This document shows positions 1 to 8,749 of a stretch of DNA of 11,113 nucleotides, piece by piece. Position 1 is the stretch's first letter; each line of letters begins with the position of its first letter. This DNA is from Actinomycetales bacterium. GTDB taxonomy: Bacteria; Actinomycetota; Actinomycetes; Actinomycetales; Beutenbergiaceae. The DNA is taken from positions 1 through 11,113 of the forward strand of contig JAENWO010000047.1 of the NCBI GenBank assembly GCA_016649925.1, given 5' to 3'. A program made the position numbers and the translations under genes. Below the pieces are notes generated by a model. That model was not told where the DNA came from, searched no databases, and saw only the letters and a list, made by a program, of their open reading frames with translations.

Positions 1-601
1 GCTCGCGCAGTACCGCGGGCTCGTCGTCGTCCGCGACCTGTGGTTGATGACAGCCCCGCGCCAGCACGCGGGTGAAAACCGGCACGCGGGTGAACCCCGG
101 CACGCGAGTGCTGGCGATTCATCTCATATCCCAGGAAATGAGATAAATCGCCAGCACTCGCGTGCCGGGGTTCGGGTGGGGACGTTCGCGGTGGGCCGCG
201 ACGAGGAGGACTGGCTCGTGCTGAACGCGCGCGCCTTCGCCGACCACGCCGAGCAGGGGCGCATGACCCGCACCGACCTCGAGGACCGGATCGCCGAGCC
301 GTGGTTCGACCCCGAGGTCTTCTGGCTCGCCCGCGACCTCTCCGACGGCCGGCTGCTGGGCGCCATGTGGCTCAAGATCGAGGGCGGCGTGGGCGAGGTC
401 TACGTCCTCGGCGTCGACCCCGACGCGCGGGGACGCGGCCTCGGCGCCCTGCTCACCGCTCGCGCCATGGCCGCGTTCGCGCAGCGGGACCTCGAGCTCC
501 TCGAGCTGTACGTGGAGGGTGAGAACACCGCCGCCATCCGCACGTATCGGCGTGCCGGCTTCGTCAAGACCCGCGCCGACGTGCAGTACGCCCGCCGCTG
601 A
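1..601 (+). CDS. mshD: Mycothiol synthase, 3' part (C-terminal GNAT domain plus interdomain linker)
   Basis: This gene runs in from the left edge; its frame is open from base 2 to the TGA at 599–601. MshD acetylates Cys-GlcN-Ins with acetyl-CoA in the last step of mycothiol synthesis, in the cytoplasm. The visible protein begins with the end of the N-terminal GNAT domain (GLVVVRDLWLM, bases about 20–49, like the VRELxxM strand before the linker in MshD). An unusually long linker follows, then the C-terminal GNAT domain from about base 170. MshD-like stretches are NARAFADHAEQG, EPWFDP, GEVYVLGVDP, the acetyl-CoA loop RGRGLG, and the ending DVQYARR. The ATG at 44 lies inside the gene and is not its start. 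The linker contains a palindromic repeat (see 64–173) that keeps the frame. ppk follows after 37 bp. MshD identity is from remembered family sequence; a lone GNAT protein starting at 44 is a less likely reading. Confidence 0.85.
   Translation, partial: LAQYRGLVVVRDLWLMTAPRQHAGENRHAGEPRHASAGDSSHIPGNEINRQHSRAGVRVGTFAVGRDEEDWLVLNARAFADHAEQGRMTRTDLEDRIAEPWFDPEVFWLARDLSDGRLLGAMWLKIEGGVGEVYVLGVDPDARGRGLGALLTARAMAAFAQRDLELLELYVEGENTAAIRTYRRAGFVKTRADVQYARR
64..173. repeat. Palindromic repeat element with 18-nt tandem units, in frame inside mshD
   Basis: Two parts are visible. The first is three 18-nt tandem units at 64–81, 82–99 and 100–117, each beginning gcacgcg; units 1 and 2 differ at only two positions and unit 3 is divergent. 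The second is an inverted repeat with arms 92–127 and 138–173: 35 of 36 positions pair, the exception being C120 against A145, around a 10-nt loop at 128–137. The central part (about 116–150) is AT-rich against a GC-rich background. In the mshD frame the element reads through without a stop, giving HAGENR, HAGEPR, HASAGD and then a hydrophilic stretch to HSRAGV. I infer a mobile or formerly mobile palindromic element tolerated in the linker; the true ends are not certain. Confidence 0.8.
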
Positions 602-620
602 GTTCCGCAACCGGCCCCGG

Positions 621-626
621 TAGTGT
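621..626 (+). promoter_or_regulatory. Possible -10 box for ppk (TAGTGT)
   Basis: TAGTGT fits the actinobacterial TANNNT -10 pattern and ends 12 nt before the ppk ATG at 639. A transcript from here would have a leader of only a few bases, consistent with the lack of a clear Shine-Dalgarno sequence before ppk. No PHO repeat was found in the 37-bp gap after mshD. Weak evidence; ppk may equally be read from the mshD transcript. Confidence 0.3.
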
Positions 627-638
627 CACGATGTTCGC

Positions 639-2832
<2,194 letters not shown>

Positions 2833-2846
<14 letters not shown>

Positions 2847-3846
2847 AGCCGTGGCGTCCTTCCCGCCGGGCCAGCCGGTGCTAGCGGCGGGTGCTCTCGT
2901 GTGGCGGGTCGTGGGCCGACGGCTCCAGGTCCTGCTCATCCACCGGCCGCGCTACGACGACTGGTCCTGGCCCAAGGGCAAGCTCGACGCCGGTGAGACG
3001 CTCCCGGCGTGCGCTGTGCGGGAGGTCAAGGAGGAGACCGGGATACACGTGGTCCTCGGGCTGCCGCTGCCGAGCGTGCGCTACCAGCTGACCGATGGCC
3101 GGACGAAGGTCTGCACGTACTGGGCGGCGACGCCGGCGCCTGCCGACTCTCTGGCGGTCAAGGCCCGGGTTCCGGTCAAGCCGTCCTCGAAGCACGAGGT
3201 CGACGAGGCGCGCTGGCTGGACGCTCGCGCCGCGTACCAGCTCCTCACGCGCGAGGACGACCGCGAGCCGCTCGGTGCACTCATCGACCTGCACGAGGAC
3301 GACGTCCTGCGCACGTGGACGGTGGTCGTGGCCCGGCACGGCCGCGCCCGCAACCGCTCGGCGTGGAAGCGCGACGAGGACACCCGGCCGCTCACAACGG
3401 CCGGCCGGGTCCAGGCTCACTCCATCGTCCCGATCCTCGCCGCTTTCGGCGTGGAGGAGGTGATCTCCAGCCCGTGGGCCCGGTGCACGCAGAGCGTGGA
3501 GCCCTACGTGCAAGCCAGCGGCGCGGACCTGCTCACCGCACCGCAGGTCACCGAGGCCGCGGCGAGGAGGGATCCGTCCGCGGTGCGCCGCCTGATCGCT
3601 GACCTGCTCGGCAGCAGGCGGGCCGCGACCGTGCTGTGCACCCACCGGCCCGTCCTGCCGCTCGTGCTCAAGGCCATCTCCGCCCGCAGCCCGCACCGCG
3701 TGCTGAAGTCTCTGCCCAAGAGGGACCCGTACCTGCGCACCGGTGAGCTCCTGATGGTGCATCTGGCCAGCCGCGGTCATCGCCGGCCACGTGTCATCGC
3801 CCTGGAGAGGCACCGCGGGGCCACGCTGCCCATATCGCCCGCCTGA
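2833..3846 (+). CDS. Nudix hydrolase fused to histidine phosphatase (MutT1-like)
   Basis: The 337-residue protein has two domains. Residues about 17–157 form a Nudix domain with a complete box (G49, E55, R63, E64, E67, E68, G70, I71; pattern Gx5Ex7REUxEExGU). Residues about 163–325 form a histidine-phosphatase domain with the RHG motif at 168–170, an SSPWARCTQS block with R217, and a second histidine at H271 in CTHRP. This order matches mycobacterial MutT1, which hydrolyses 8-oxo-(d)GTP and diadenosine polyphosphates; the exact substrate here is inferred. It acts in the cytoplasm. The GTG start at 2833 overlaps ppk by 14 bp; a second in-frame GTG at 2851 would leave a 4-bp gap and loses only six residues. 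The pairing with ppk also occurs in mycobacteria, where the two genes are neighbours, and suggests a shared role in phosphate-rich nucleotides or polyphosphate. Confidence 0.93.
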
Positions 3847-3861
3847 GCGCTGCACAGCTGT

Positions 3862-3883
3862 GAGGAACATCACCGCGTTCCTC
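3862..3883 (+). terminator. Short hairpin after the ppk–Nudix genes
   Basis: Perfect 7-bp inverted repeat, gaggaac (3862–3868) and gttcctc (3877–3883), with an 8-nt loop, 15 bp after the Nudix stop and 6 bp before the first PHO repeat. There is no T-run. It may end the ppk transcript or be part of the pstS control region. A 10-bp palindrome, cacagctgtg, overlaps its left edge at 3853–3862. Confidence 0.35.
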
Positions 3884-3889
3884 CGGCTC

Positions 3890-3944
3890 GTTCACCTCGC
3901 GTTCACCCAAGTGCGGACCCGTGGTCACTCAGCCGCTCTACCGT
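3890..3944 (+). promoter_or_regulatory. PHO box array and -10 box of the pst operon
   Basis: Two abutting 11-nt direct repeats, gttcacctcgc (3890–3900) and gttcacccaag (3901–3911), match the Streptomyces PhoP-binding unit G(G/T)TCAYYYR(G/C)G. A degenerate unit fills 3912–3922, and ggtcactcagc at 3923–3933 restores the 11-nt phase. Five bases later TACCGT (3939–3944) fits a -10 box, so the last repeat covers the -35 position, as expected for activation by an OmpR/PhoB-type regulator. The leader to pstS would be roughly 50 nt. Predicted: induction on phosphate starvation. The PhoP regulator is not in this window. Confidence 0.85.
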
Positions 3945-4000
3945 CAGACCTGGTCGCAGCCCTTCCGTGTGCGCGGCCGGTGACCGTCAACAGAATGGGA

Positions 4001-5128
4001 ATGAACGTGAAGCTTGCACCTAGCCGCCGTCTGGCGGGCATCTCCGCGATCGGCGCTCTCGCGCTGACCCTCGCGGCCTGTGGCGGGAGCACCCCCGAGG
4101 GTGACGCCACCACCTCCGGCGCCGAGGGGACCGAGCTCAGCGGCTCGATCGCCGGTTCCGGCGCCAGTTCCCAGGAGAACGCCGTGAACGGCTGGCTCGC
4201 CGGCTTCACGGAGGCCAACCCGGGCGTCGACGCGTCGTACGACCCCACGGGTTCGGGCACCGGCCGTGAGCAGTTCCTCAACGGGACCGTGCTGTTCGCC
4301 GGCTCGGACGCTGCGATGGACTCCGAGGAGCTGGCCGCGGGTGTCGAGCGTTGCTTCGGCGGCGAGGTCATCGAGCTGCCCCTCTACATCTCCCCGATCG
4401 CCGTCATCTACAACCTCCCCGGTGTGGACGCCGAGCACGTCAACATGACCCAGCAGACCATCGCCGGGATCTTCGCCGGTGAGATCACGAACTGGAACGA
4501 CGCGGCTATCGCCGAGTCGAACCCCGACGTCGAGCTCCCCGACATGCCGATCATCCCGGTCAACCGGTCCGACGACTCCGGGACCACGGAGAACTTCACC
4601 GAGTACCTGAGTGCCGTCGCGCCCGACGTCTGGACCTATGAGGCTGCCGGTACGTGGCCGATCGAGGGCACCCAGTCCGGTGCTCAGACCTCCGGCGTGC
4701 TCGAGGTCATCAACGGTGCCGAGGGCACGATCGGTTACGCCGACGCCTCGCGCGCCGGTGAGCTCGGTACCGTCGCCGTCGGCGTCGGCGAGGAGTTCGT
4801 CCCGTTCTCCCCGGAGGCCGCTGCACAGATCATCGACGTCTCGCCGGCCGCCGCTGACGCGACCGACCTCCGGCTGACGATCGACCTCGCCCGCGACACC
4901 ACCGAGTCAGGCACGTACCCGATCGTCCTCGTCTCCTACTCGATCGCCTGCTCGGTGTACGAGACCGAGGAGGACGCCGCGAACGTGGCCGCGTACCTGT
5001 CCTACGTCGCGAGCCCCGAGGCCCAGGACCGCGCCGCCCAGCCGGACGTCGCGGGTTCCGCGCCGATCTCGGACGACCTGCGCACGCGGGTCCAGGCCGC
5101 TCTCGACCAGATCACGGTCGCCGGCTGA
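4001..5128 (+). CDS. pstS: Phosphate ABC transporter, substrate-binding lipoprotein
   Basis: PstS captures phosphate outside the membrane and hands it to PstCA. From the ATG at 4001 the protein has 375 residues. A lipoprotein signal peptide ends in the lipobox LAAC with the lipidated cysteine at residue 27, followed by a Gly/Ser/Thr/Glu linker. Phosphate-binding motifs are all present: AGSGASS (51–57), PTGSGTGREQFLNG (82–95), FAGSDA (99–104) and RSDDSGTT (189–196). The frame is open upstream to about 3791, but that region contains the PHO box, so translation must begin downstream of it. Candidate starts are ATG 3995, ATG 4001 and GTG 4007. The GTG has GGGA (3997–4000) at six-base spacing, so 4007 is a real alternative; the signal peptide is intact in all three. 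The gene is first in pstSCAB and is followed by a strong hairpin. Confidence 0.95.
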   Translation: MNVKLAPSRRLAGISAIGALALTLAACGGSTPEGDATTSGAEGTELSGSIAGSGASSQENAVNGWLAGFTEANPGVDASYDPTGSGTGREQFLNGTVLFAGSDAAMDSEELAAGVERCFGGEVIELPLYISPIAVIYNLPGVDAEHVNMTQQTIAGIFAGEITNWNDAAIAESNPDVELPDMPIIPVNRSDDSGTTENFTEYLSAVAPDVWTYEAAGTWPIEGTQSGAQTSGVLEVINGAEGTIGYADASRAGELGTVAVGVGEEFVPFSPEAAAQIIDVSPAAADATDLRLTIDLARDTTESGTYPIVLVSYSIACSVYETEEDAANVAAYLSYVASPEAQDRAAQPDVAGSAPISDDLRTRVQAALDQITVAG

Positions 5129-5145
5129 CGCTCCACCTATCGCCG

Positions 5146-5184
5146 GGCGGGTCGGTGAGTCAGTACGCTGACCACCGACCCGCC
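5146..5184 (+). terminator. Long hairpin between pstS and pstC (partial terminator or mRNA stabiliser)
   Basis: A 12-bp perfect outer stem (5146–5157 with 5173–5184: ggcgggtcggtg and caccgacccgcc) is stacked on an inner 5-bp stem (gtcag 5159–5163, ctgac 5168–5172) with loop tacg and a single bulged A at 5158. It begins 17 bp after the pstS stop. There is no T-run after it. Because pstC follows in the same direction with no clear promoter of its own, I infer an attenuator or 3'-end stabiliser that lets pstS be made in excess over pstCAB. Confidence 0.75.
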
Positions 5185-5233
5185 TGACGCGCGTCGTCCC
5201 TCCCCAACCCCCACCATCGCCGACGGAGGACCA

Positions 5234-6202
5234 GTGGCACCCGCGCCGCCATCCGAACGCCCGGTCGTCAGGACCGGACGCGTCCCGGGGCGCTTGGGAA
5301 ACCGCGTGTTCTCCGGGATCTCGACGGGAGCCGGGATCCTCATCCTGGTCATCCTCGCCGCGGTCGCGGCTTTCCTTCTCATCCGCGCCATCCCCGCGTT
5401 CCAGGCCTCGCGTGAGGACTTCGCGGACATCGACTTCATGCTCGGTCGCGACCTGTGGGGCTTCGTCGGCCCCCTGGTCTTCGGCACGGTGATCTCCTCG
5501 ACCATCGCACTCCTCGTGGCCGTGCCGCTGAGCATCGGTATCGCGCTGTTCATCTCGCACTACGCTCCCCGCAAGCTCGCCCAGGGCCTGGGCTACCTCA
5601 TCGACCTGCTCGCCGCGATCCCCTCCGTCATCTTCGGCCTGTGGGGCATCCAGTGGCTGCAGCCTCTCGTGAGCCCCCTGTTCAGCTGGCTCTCCGAGAA
5701 CCTCGGCTTCATCCCGCTGTTCACGGACTATCAGGCGCCGGCTCGCAACATCATGACGGCCGGACTCGTGCTCGCGATCATGATCCTGCCGATCATCACT
5801 GCCACGATTCGTGAGGTGTTCCTGCAGACGCCGCGACTCCACGAGGAGGCCTCGCTGGCGCTGGGCGCCACCCGGTGGGAGATGATTCGTCAGGCCGTCC
5901 TCCCGTTCGGACGCTCCGGCATCATCTCCGCCTCGATGCTCGGCATGGGCCGCGCGCTCGGCGAGACGATGGCCGTGCTGATGGTCCTCTCGCCCGGGTA
6001 CCTCATCAACTTCTTCCTGCTCCAGCCGGGACAGCACCAGTCCATCGCGGCGAACATCGCGAGCCACTTCCCCGAGGCCAGCGGTCTCGGTGTCGACGTG
6101 CTCATCGCGTCGGGTTTCATCCTGTTCCTGCTCACCTTCGGTGTGAACCTCGTGGCCCGCTGGATCATCAACCGCCGTGCCGAGTTCTCGGGAGCCAACT
6201 GA
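5234..6202 (+). CDS. pstC: Phosphate ABC transporter permease PstC
   Basis: PstC forms, with PstA, the membrane channel of the phosphate importer. The 322-residue protein has a first transmembrane segment at about 32–53, further hydrophobic segments from about 78 onward, and a last one at about 288–308. The cytoplasmic EAA loop that contacts PstB is at about 204–224 (EEASLALGATRWEMIRQAVLP begins with E204, E205, A206 and includes G211), followed by GRALGETMAV, a conserved PstC/PstA stretch. The GTG start at 5234 has GGAGGA at 5225–5230, a strong ribosome-binding site with short spacing. The TGA stop at 6200–6202 overlaps the pstA ATG by one base, so the two are translationally coupled. Confidence 0.95.
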   Translation: MAPAPPSERPVVRTGRVPGRLGNRVFSGISTGAGILILVILAAVAAFLLIRAIPAFQASREDFADIDFMLGRDLWGFVGPLVFGTVISSTIALLVAVPLSIGIALFISHYAPRKLAQGLGYLIDLLAAIPSVIFGLWGIQWLQPLVSPLFSWLSENLGFIPLFTDYQAPARNIMTAGLVLAIMILPIITATIREVFLQTPRLHEEASLALGATRWEMIRQAVLPFGRSGIISASMLGMGRALGETMAVLMVLSPGYLINFFLLQPGQHQSIAANIASHFPEASGLGVDVLIASGFILFLLTFGVNLVARWIINRRAEFSGAN

Positions 6203-7251
6203 TGGCTGTCATCGCCCCCCCTGTCCCGGTCCGGCGCACCCGTCGGCTTCCTTCCTGGGCACCCTGGGCCGTGCTCGTCGGCTCGCTCGTCCTCGCGGCG
6301 CTGATCCAGTTCCTCGGCGAGGGCCCGACGATCTCCGGTGTCTTCTTCATCGGAGCGATCATCTTCACGATCGCCATCACCGTCACCTCGCGCACCGTGG
6401 AGGGTGAGCGTCTCTCCAAGGACCGGCTCGCGACCACGCTCGTCACGCTGGCGTTCCTCCTCGCCCTGATCCCGCTCGTCTCGCTGGTCTGGACCGTGCT
6501 CTCGGACGGCATCACACGGTTCGGCCCGAGCTTCTTGTCCACGGACATGGTGGGGGTCTTCGGCAACATGGTCGAGGGCGGCGCCTTCCACGCCATCATC
6601 GGCACGCTGTACGTCACCGGGATCGCGAGCATCATCTCGATCCCGCTGGGCATCTTCTGCGCGATCTACCTCGTCGAGTACGGCAAGGGCCGGCTGGCCA
6701 AGGCGATCACGGTGCTCGTCGACGTCATGACGGGTATCCCGTCGATCGTTGCCGGTCTGTTCGCCTTCACGCTGTTCCTCATCCTCTTCGGACCCGCGTA
6801 CAAGGCGGCGATCATCGGTGGTATCGCCCTCGCGGTCCTGATGACCCCGGTCGTCGTGAGAAGCGTCGAGGAGATGCTGCGCCTGGTGCCGAACGAGCTG
6901 CGCGAGGCGGCCTACGCCCTCGGTGTGCCGAAGTGGCTCACGATCGTCAAGGTCGTGCTGCGGACCGCGATCGCCGGCATCACGACGGGTGTGATGATCG
7001 CCATCGCCCGGGTCATCGGCGAGACCGCGCCCCTGCTCATCACGGTCGGCATCGCGCAGAACGTGAACTGGGACGCGTTCGACGGCCGGATCGCCACCCT
7101 GCCGGTCTACGTCTACCGGCAGTACGCGCAGGGCGGACCCTCGGCCGACCGCGCGTGGGCCGGTGCCCTCACCCTCATCATCATCGTCATGCTGCTCAAC
7201 CTCGTGGCGCGTCTCGTCAGCAGGTACTTCTCACCGGAGGGCGCCCGATGA
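6202..7251 (+). CDS. pstA: Phosphate ABC transporter permease PstA
   Basis: PstA is the second channel subunit of the phosphate importer. From the ATG at 6202, which overlaps the pstC stop as TGATG, the protein has 349 residues, longer than the roughly 280–300 of E. coli-type PstA. The extra length is an N-terminal hydrophobic pair at about 20–38 and 45–62, before the usual core that starts near residue 78. The core has the conserved TGIPSIVAGLFAF block (177–189), an EAA loop at about 233–254 (LREAAYALGVPKW), and ARVIGETAPLL (269–279). The frame stays open upstream over pstC, but that is a compositional effect and the overlapping ATG is the sensible start. Its stop overlaps an ATG that opens a 21-codon frame running into pstB (see findings). 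Confidence 0.94.
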   Translation: MAVIAPPVPVRRTRRLPSWAPWAVLVGSLVLAALIQFLGEGPTISGVFFIGAIIFTIAITVTSRTVEGERLSKDRLATTLVTLAFLLALIPLVSLVWTVLSDGITRFGPSFLSTDMVGVFGNMVEGGAFHAIIGTLYVTGIASIISIPLGIFCAIYLVEYGKGRLAKAITVLVDVMTGIPSIVAGLFAFTLFLILFGPAYKAAIIGGIALAVLMTPVVVRSVEEMLRLVPNELREAAYALGVPKWLTIVKVVLRTAIAGITTGVMIAIARVIGETAPLLITVGIAQNVNWDAFDGRIATLPVYVYRQYAQGGPSADRAWAGALTLIIIVMLLNLVARLVSRYFSPEGAR

Positions 7252-7305
7252 CATCCCCCGCGGCCGTCGGCCCCACCCCCACCGCACGCACCGGAAGGAA
7301 CGCTT

Positions 7306-8085
7306 GTGTCTAAGCGCATCGATGTCAGCGACCTGAACGCCTACTACGGCGACTTCCTCGCCGTCGAGGGCGTGGACATGGTCATCGAGCCCCGGACGGT
7401 CACGGCACTGATCGGCCCCTCCGGCTGCGGCAAGTCGACGTTCCTGCGCACCCTGAACCGGATGCACGAGGTGATCCCCGGCGCTTACGTCACCGGCAAG
7501 GCCGTGATGGACGGGCAGGACCTGTACGGCCCGGGCATCGACCCGGTCGAGGTGCGCCGGCAGGTGGGCATGGTGTTCCAGCGTCCGAACCCGTTTCCGA
7601 CGATGTCCATCGAGGACAACGTGCTGGCTGGCGTCAAGCTGAACAACCGGCGGATGAAGAAGGCGGACGCCGACGAGCTGGTCGAGGGCGCGCTCACCGC
7701 TGCGAACCTGTGGAACGAGGTCAAGGACCGCCTCGACCGCCCGGGCTCCTCGCTCTCCGGTGGCCAGCAGCAGCGGCTCTGCATCGCCCGTGCGATCGCG
7801 GTGCAGCCGCAGGTGCTCCTCATGGACGAGCCCTGCTCGGCCCTCGACCCGATCTCGACCCTCGCGATCGAGGACCTGATCTCCGAGCTGAAGAACGACT
7901 ACACGATCGTCATCGTGACCCACAACATGCAGCAGGCCGCTCGCGTCTCGGACCGGACCGGCTTCTTCAACATCGCTGGGACCGGCAGGCCGGGCCACCT
8001 GATCGAGATGGACGACACGACGACCATGTTCTCCACCCCGACCGTGAAGGCCACCGAGGACTACATCTCCGGCCGCTTCGGGTGA
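7306..8085 (+). CDS. pstB: Phosphate ABC transporter ATP-binding protein
   Basis: PstB hydrolyses ATP to power phosphate import through PstCA. The 259-residue protein has every expected motif: Walker A GPSGCGKST (37–45), Q-loop Q92 in VFQRPNPFP, ABC signature LSGGQQQR (150–157), Walker B VLLMDEP (170–176), D-loop SALD (178–181) and H-loop H206 in VTHNMQQ. The PNPFP and THNMQQAARVSD stretches are typical of PstB rather than other ABC ATPases. The GTG start at 7306 is preceded by AAGGAA (7295–7300) at five-base spacing. It lies 54 bp after the pstA stop and is the last gene of the operon; no phoU follows, and a hairpin terminator comes 33 bp later. Confidence 0.97.
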   Translation: MSKRIDVSDLNAYYGDFLAVEGVDMVIEPRTVTALIGPSGCGKSTFLRTLNRMHEVIPGAYVTGKAVMDGQDLYGPGIDPVEVRRQVGMVFQRPNPFPTMSIEDNVLAGVKLNNRRMKKADADELVEGALTAANLWNEVKDRLDRPGSSLSGGQQQRLCIARAIAVQPQVLLMDEPCSALDPISTLAIEDLISELKNDYTIVIVTHNMQQAARVSDRTGFFNIAGTGRPGHLIEMDDTTTMFSTPTVKATEDYISGRFG

Positions 8086-8118
8086 GCCGCGCCCGGCCAG
8101 CAGCGGCACACGCACGCA

Positions 8119-8151
8119 GAAGGACCCCGGCTGATCGGGCCGGGGTCCTTC
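8119..8151. terminator. Bidirectional hairpin terminator between pstB and the lipoprotein gene
   Basis: Perfect 13-bp inverted repeat (gaaggaccccggc at 8119–8131, gccggggtccttc at 8139–8151) with a 7-nt loop. It lies between two convergent genes, 33 bp after the pstB stop and 20 bp after the minus-strand lipoprotein stop, so it can serve both. The stem ends in a short A/T-containing stretch rather than a long T-run, which is common in actinobacteria. Confidence 0.85.
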
Positions 8152-8171
8152 GACGTGCTGGGGGACGAGGT

Positions 8172-8612
8172 TCAGCGGCCGGAGCCCTCGAAGCTCGCCG
8201 TGGTGGTGGTGCCGTCGAGGTAGGCGACGCACAGGACCTCACGGTCGTTCGCCGAGCCCCACGTGTTCTCGTTCGGTGAGATGAACGTCATCTGCAGCTC
8301 GGACTCCTCCCAGACCGAGCCGACGTAACCCTCGAACGAGGCCACGCAGCCCTCTTCGGCCAATGCCGCGACCTCGCCCTCACCCGGGTAGTCATTGGCC
8401 TCGAGCTCGAACTGGTGGATGAACTGCGCGTCGTGCTCCTCGGTGCAGCCGACGGTCGGGATCGTGGTCAGCTCGCCCTGGAGGTCGGAGTAGTTCGCGC
8501 AGTCGCCGACCTCGGCGGTGGCGACCTGGCTCCCACAGGCGGCAAGAGAGGTGGCCAGACCGACGGCTCCGACGAGCACGAGTGCGGTACGCGTGAAACG
8601 GCGGGTCTGCAT
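8172..8612 (-). CDS. Septum-formation-family lipoprotein
   Basis: A 146-residue secreted lipoprotein. The signal peptide has two arginines, a hydrophobic core at about 10–23, and the lipobox LAAC with lipidated cysteine C26. The mature part resembles the septum formation family of actinobacteria: GDC, then GCTEEHDAQFIHQFEL, YPGEGEVAALAEEGC, FEGYVG and DREVLC, with four cysteines (C38, C56, C89, C128) that could form two disulfides. The molecular function of this family is not established; the name comes from weak association with septation. The ATG at 8612 has a good ribosome-binding site (GGGGAG, read on the minus strand, just upstream). A TANNNT-like -10 (TACCGT on the minus strand, 8659–8654) lies about 40 bp upstream, so it may have its own promoter. 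Nothing ties it directly to phosphate. Confidence 0.8.
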   Translation of the reverse strand: MQTRRFTRTALVLVGAVGLATSLAACGSQVATAEVGDCANYSDLQGELTTIPTVGCTEEHDAQFIHQFELEANDYPGEGEVAALAEEGCVASFEGYVGSVWEESELQMTFISPNENTWGSANDREVLCVAYLDGTTTTASFEGSGR

Positions 8613-8713
8613 GGATCTCCCCGGGTAGTGGGGACAAAGGACTTAGGTCCCGAACGGTAGTGAGTCGATGAGAGAAGTAGCCCTGCTTCACCAATCACCA
8701 GGCGCGGAACCTC

Positions 8714-8727
8714 GGGCAGAACTGCCC
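8714..8727 (-). terminator. Weak hairpin after pit
   Basis: Inverted repeat gggcag–aa–ctgccc, 23 bp beyond the pit stop on the minus strand. The stem is short and has no T-run, so it is a marginal candidate for the 3' end of the DUF47–pit transcript. The rest of 8613–8749 shows only the possible promoter of the lipoprotein gene. Confidence 0.25.
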
Positions 8728-8749
8728 ATCGCGCGGCAGTCCGCACCCC

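Noticed and set aside
92..173. Reading the palindrome as a rho-independent terminator ending an upstream gene
   Set aside because: The mshD frame is open on both sides and aligns with MshD across the element, so it lies inside one gene; there is also no T-run.
64..173. CRISPR repeat or phage attachment site
   Set aside because: There are no regularly spaced unique spacers, no cas genes, and no tRNA or integrase nearby.
3853..3862. 10-bp palindrome cacagctgtg as a separate operator
   Set aside because: Single short palindrome with no second copy in the window; could be chance.
2881..3873. A 330-codon minus-strand open frame opposite the Nudix gene
   Set aside because: Same compositional shadow effect; the plus-strand frame has complete Nudix and RHG motifs.
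3791..4000. N-terminal extension of pstS to an ATG at 3791
   Set aside because: It would cover the Nudix gene end, the PHO repeats and the -10 box, and would put 70 residues before a normal lipoprotein signal peptide.
5875..6201. Upstream extension of pstA over pstC
   Set aside because: The extension lies in an alternative frame of pstC; the overlapping ATG at 6202 gives a sensible PstA N-terminus.
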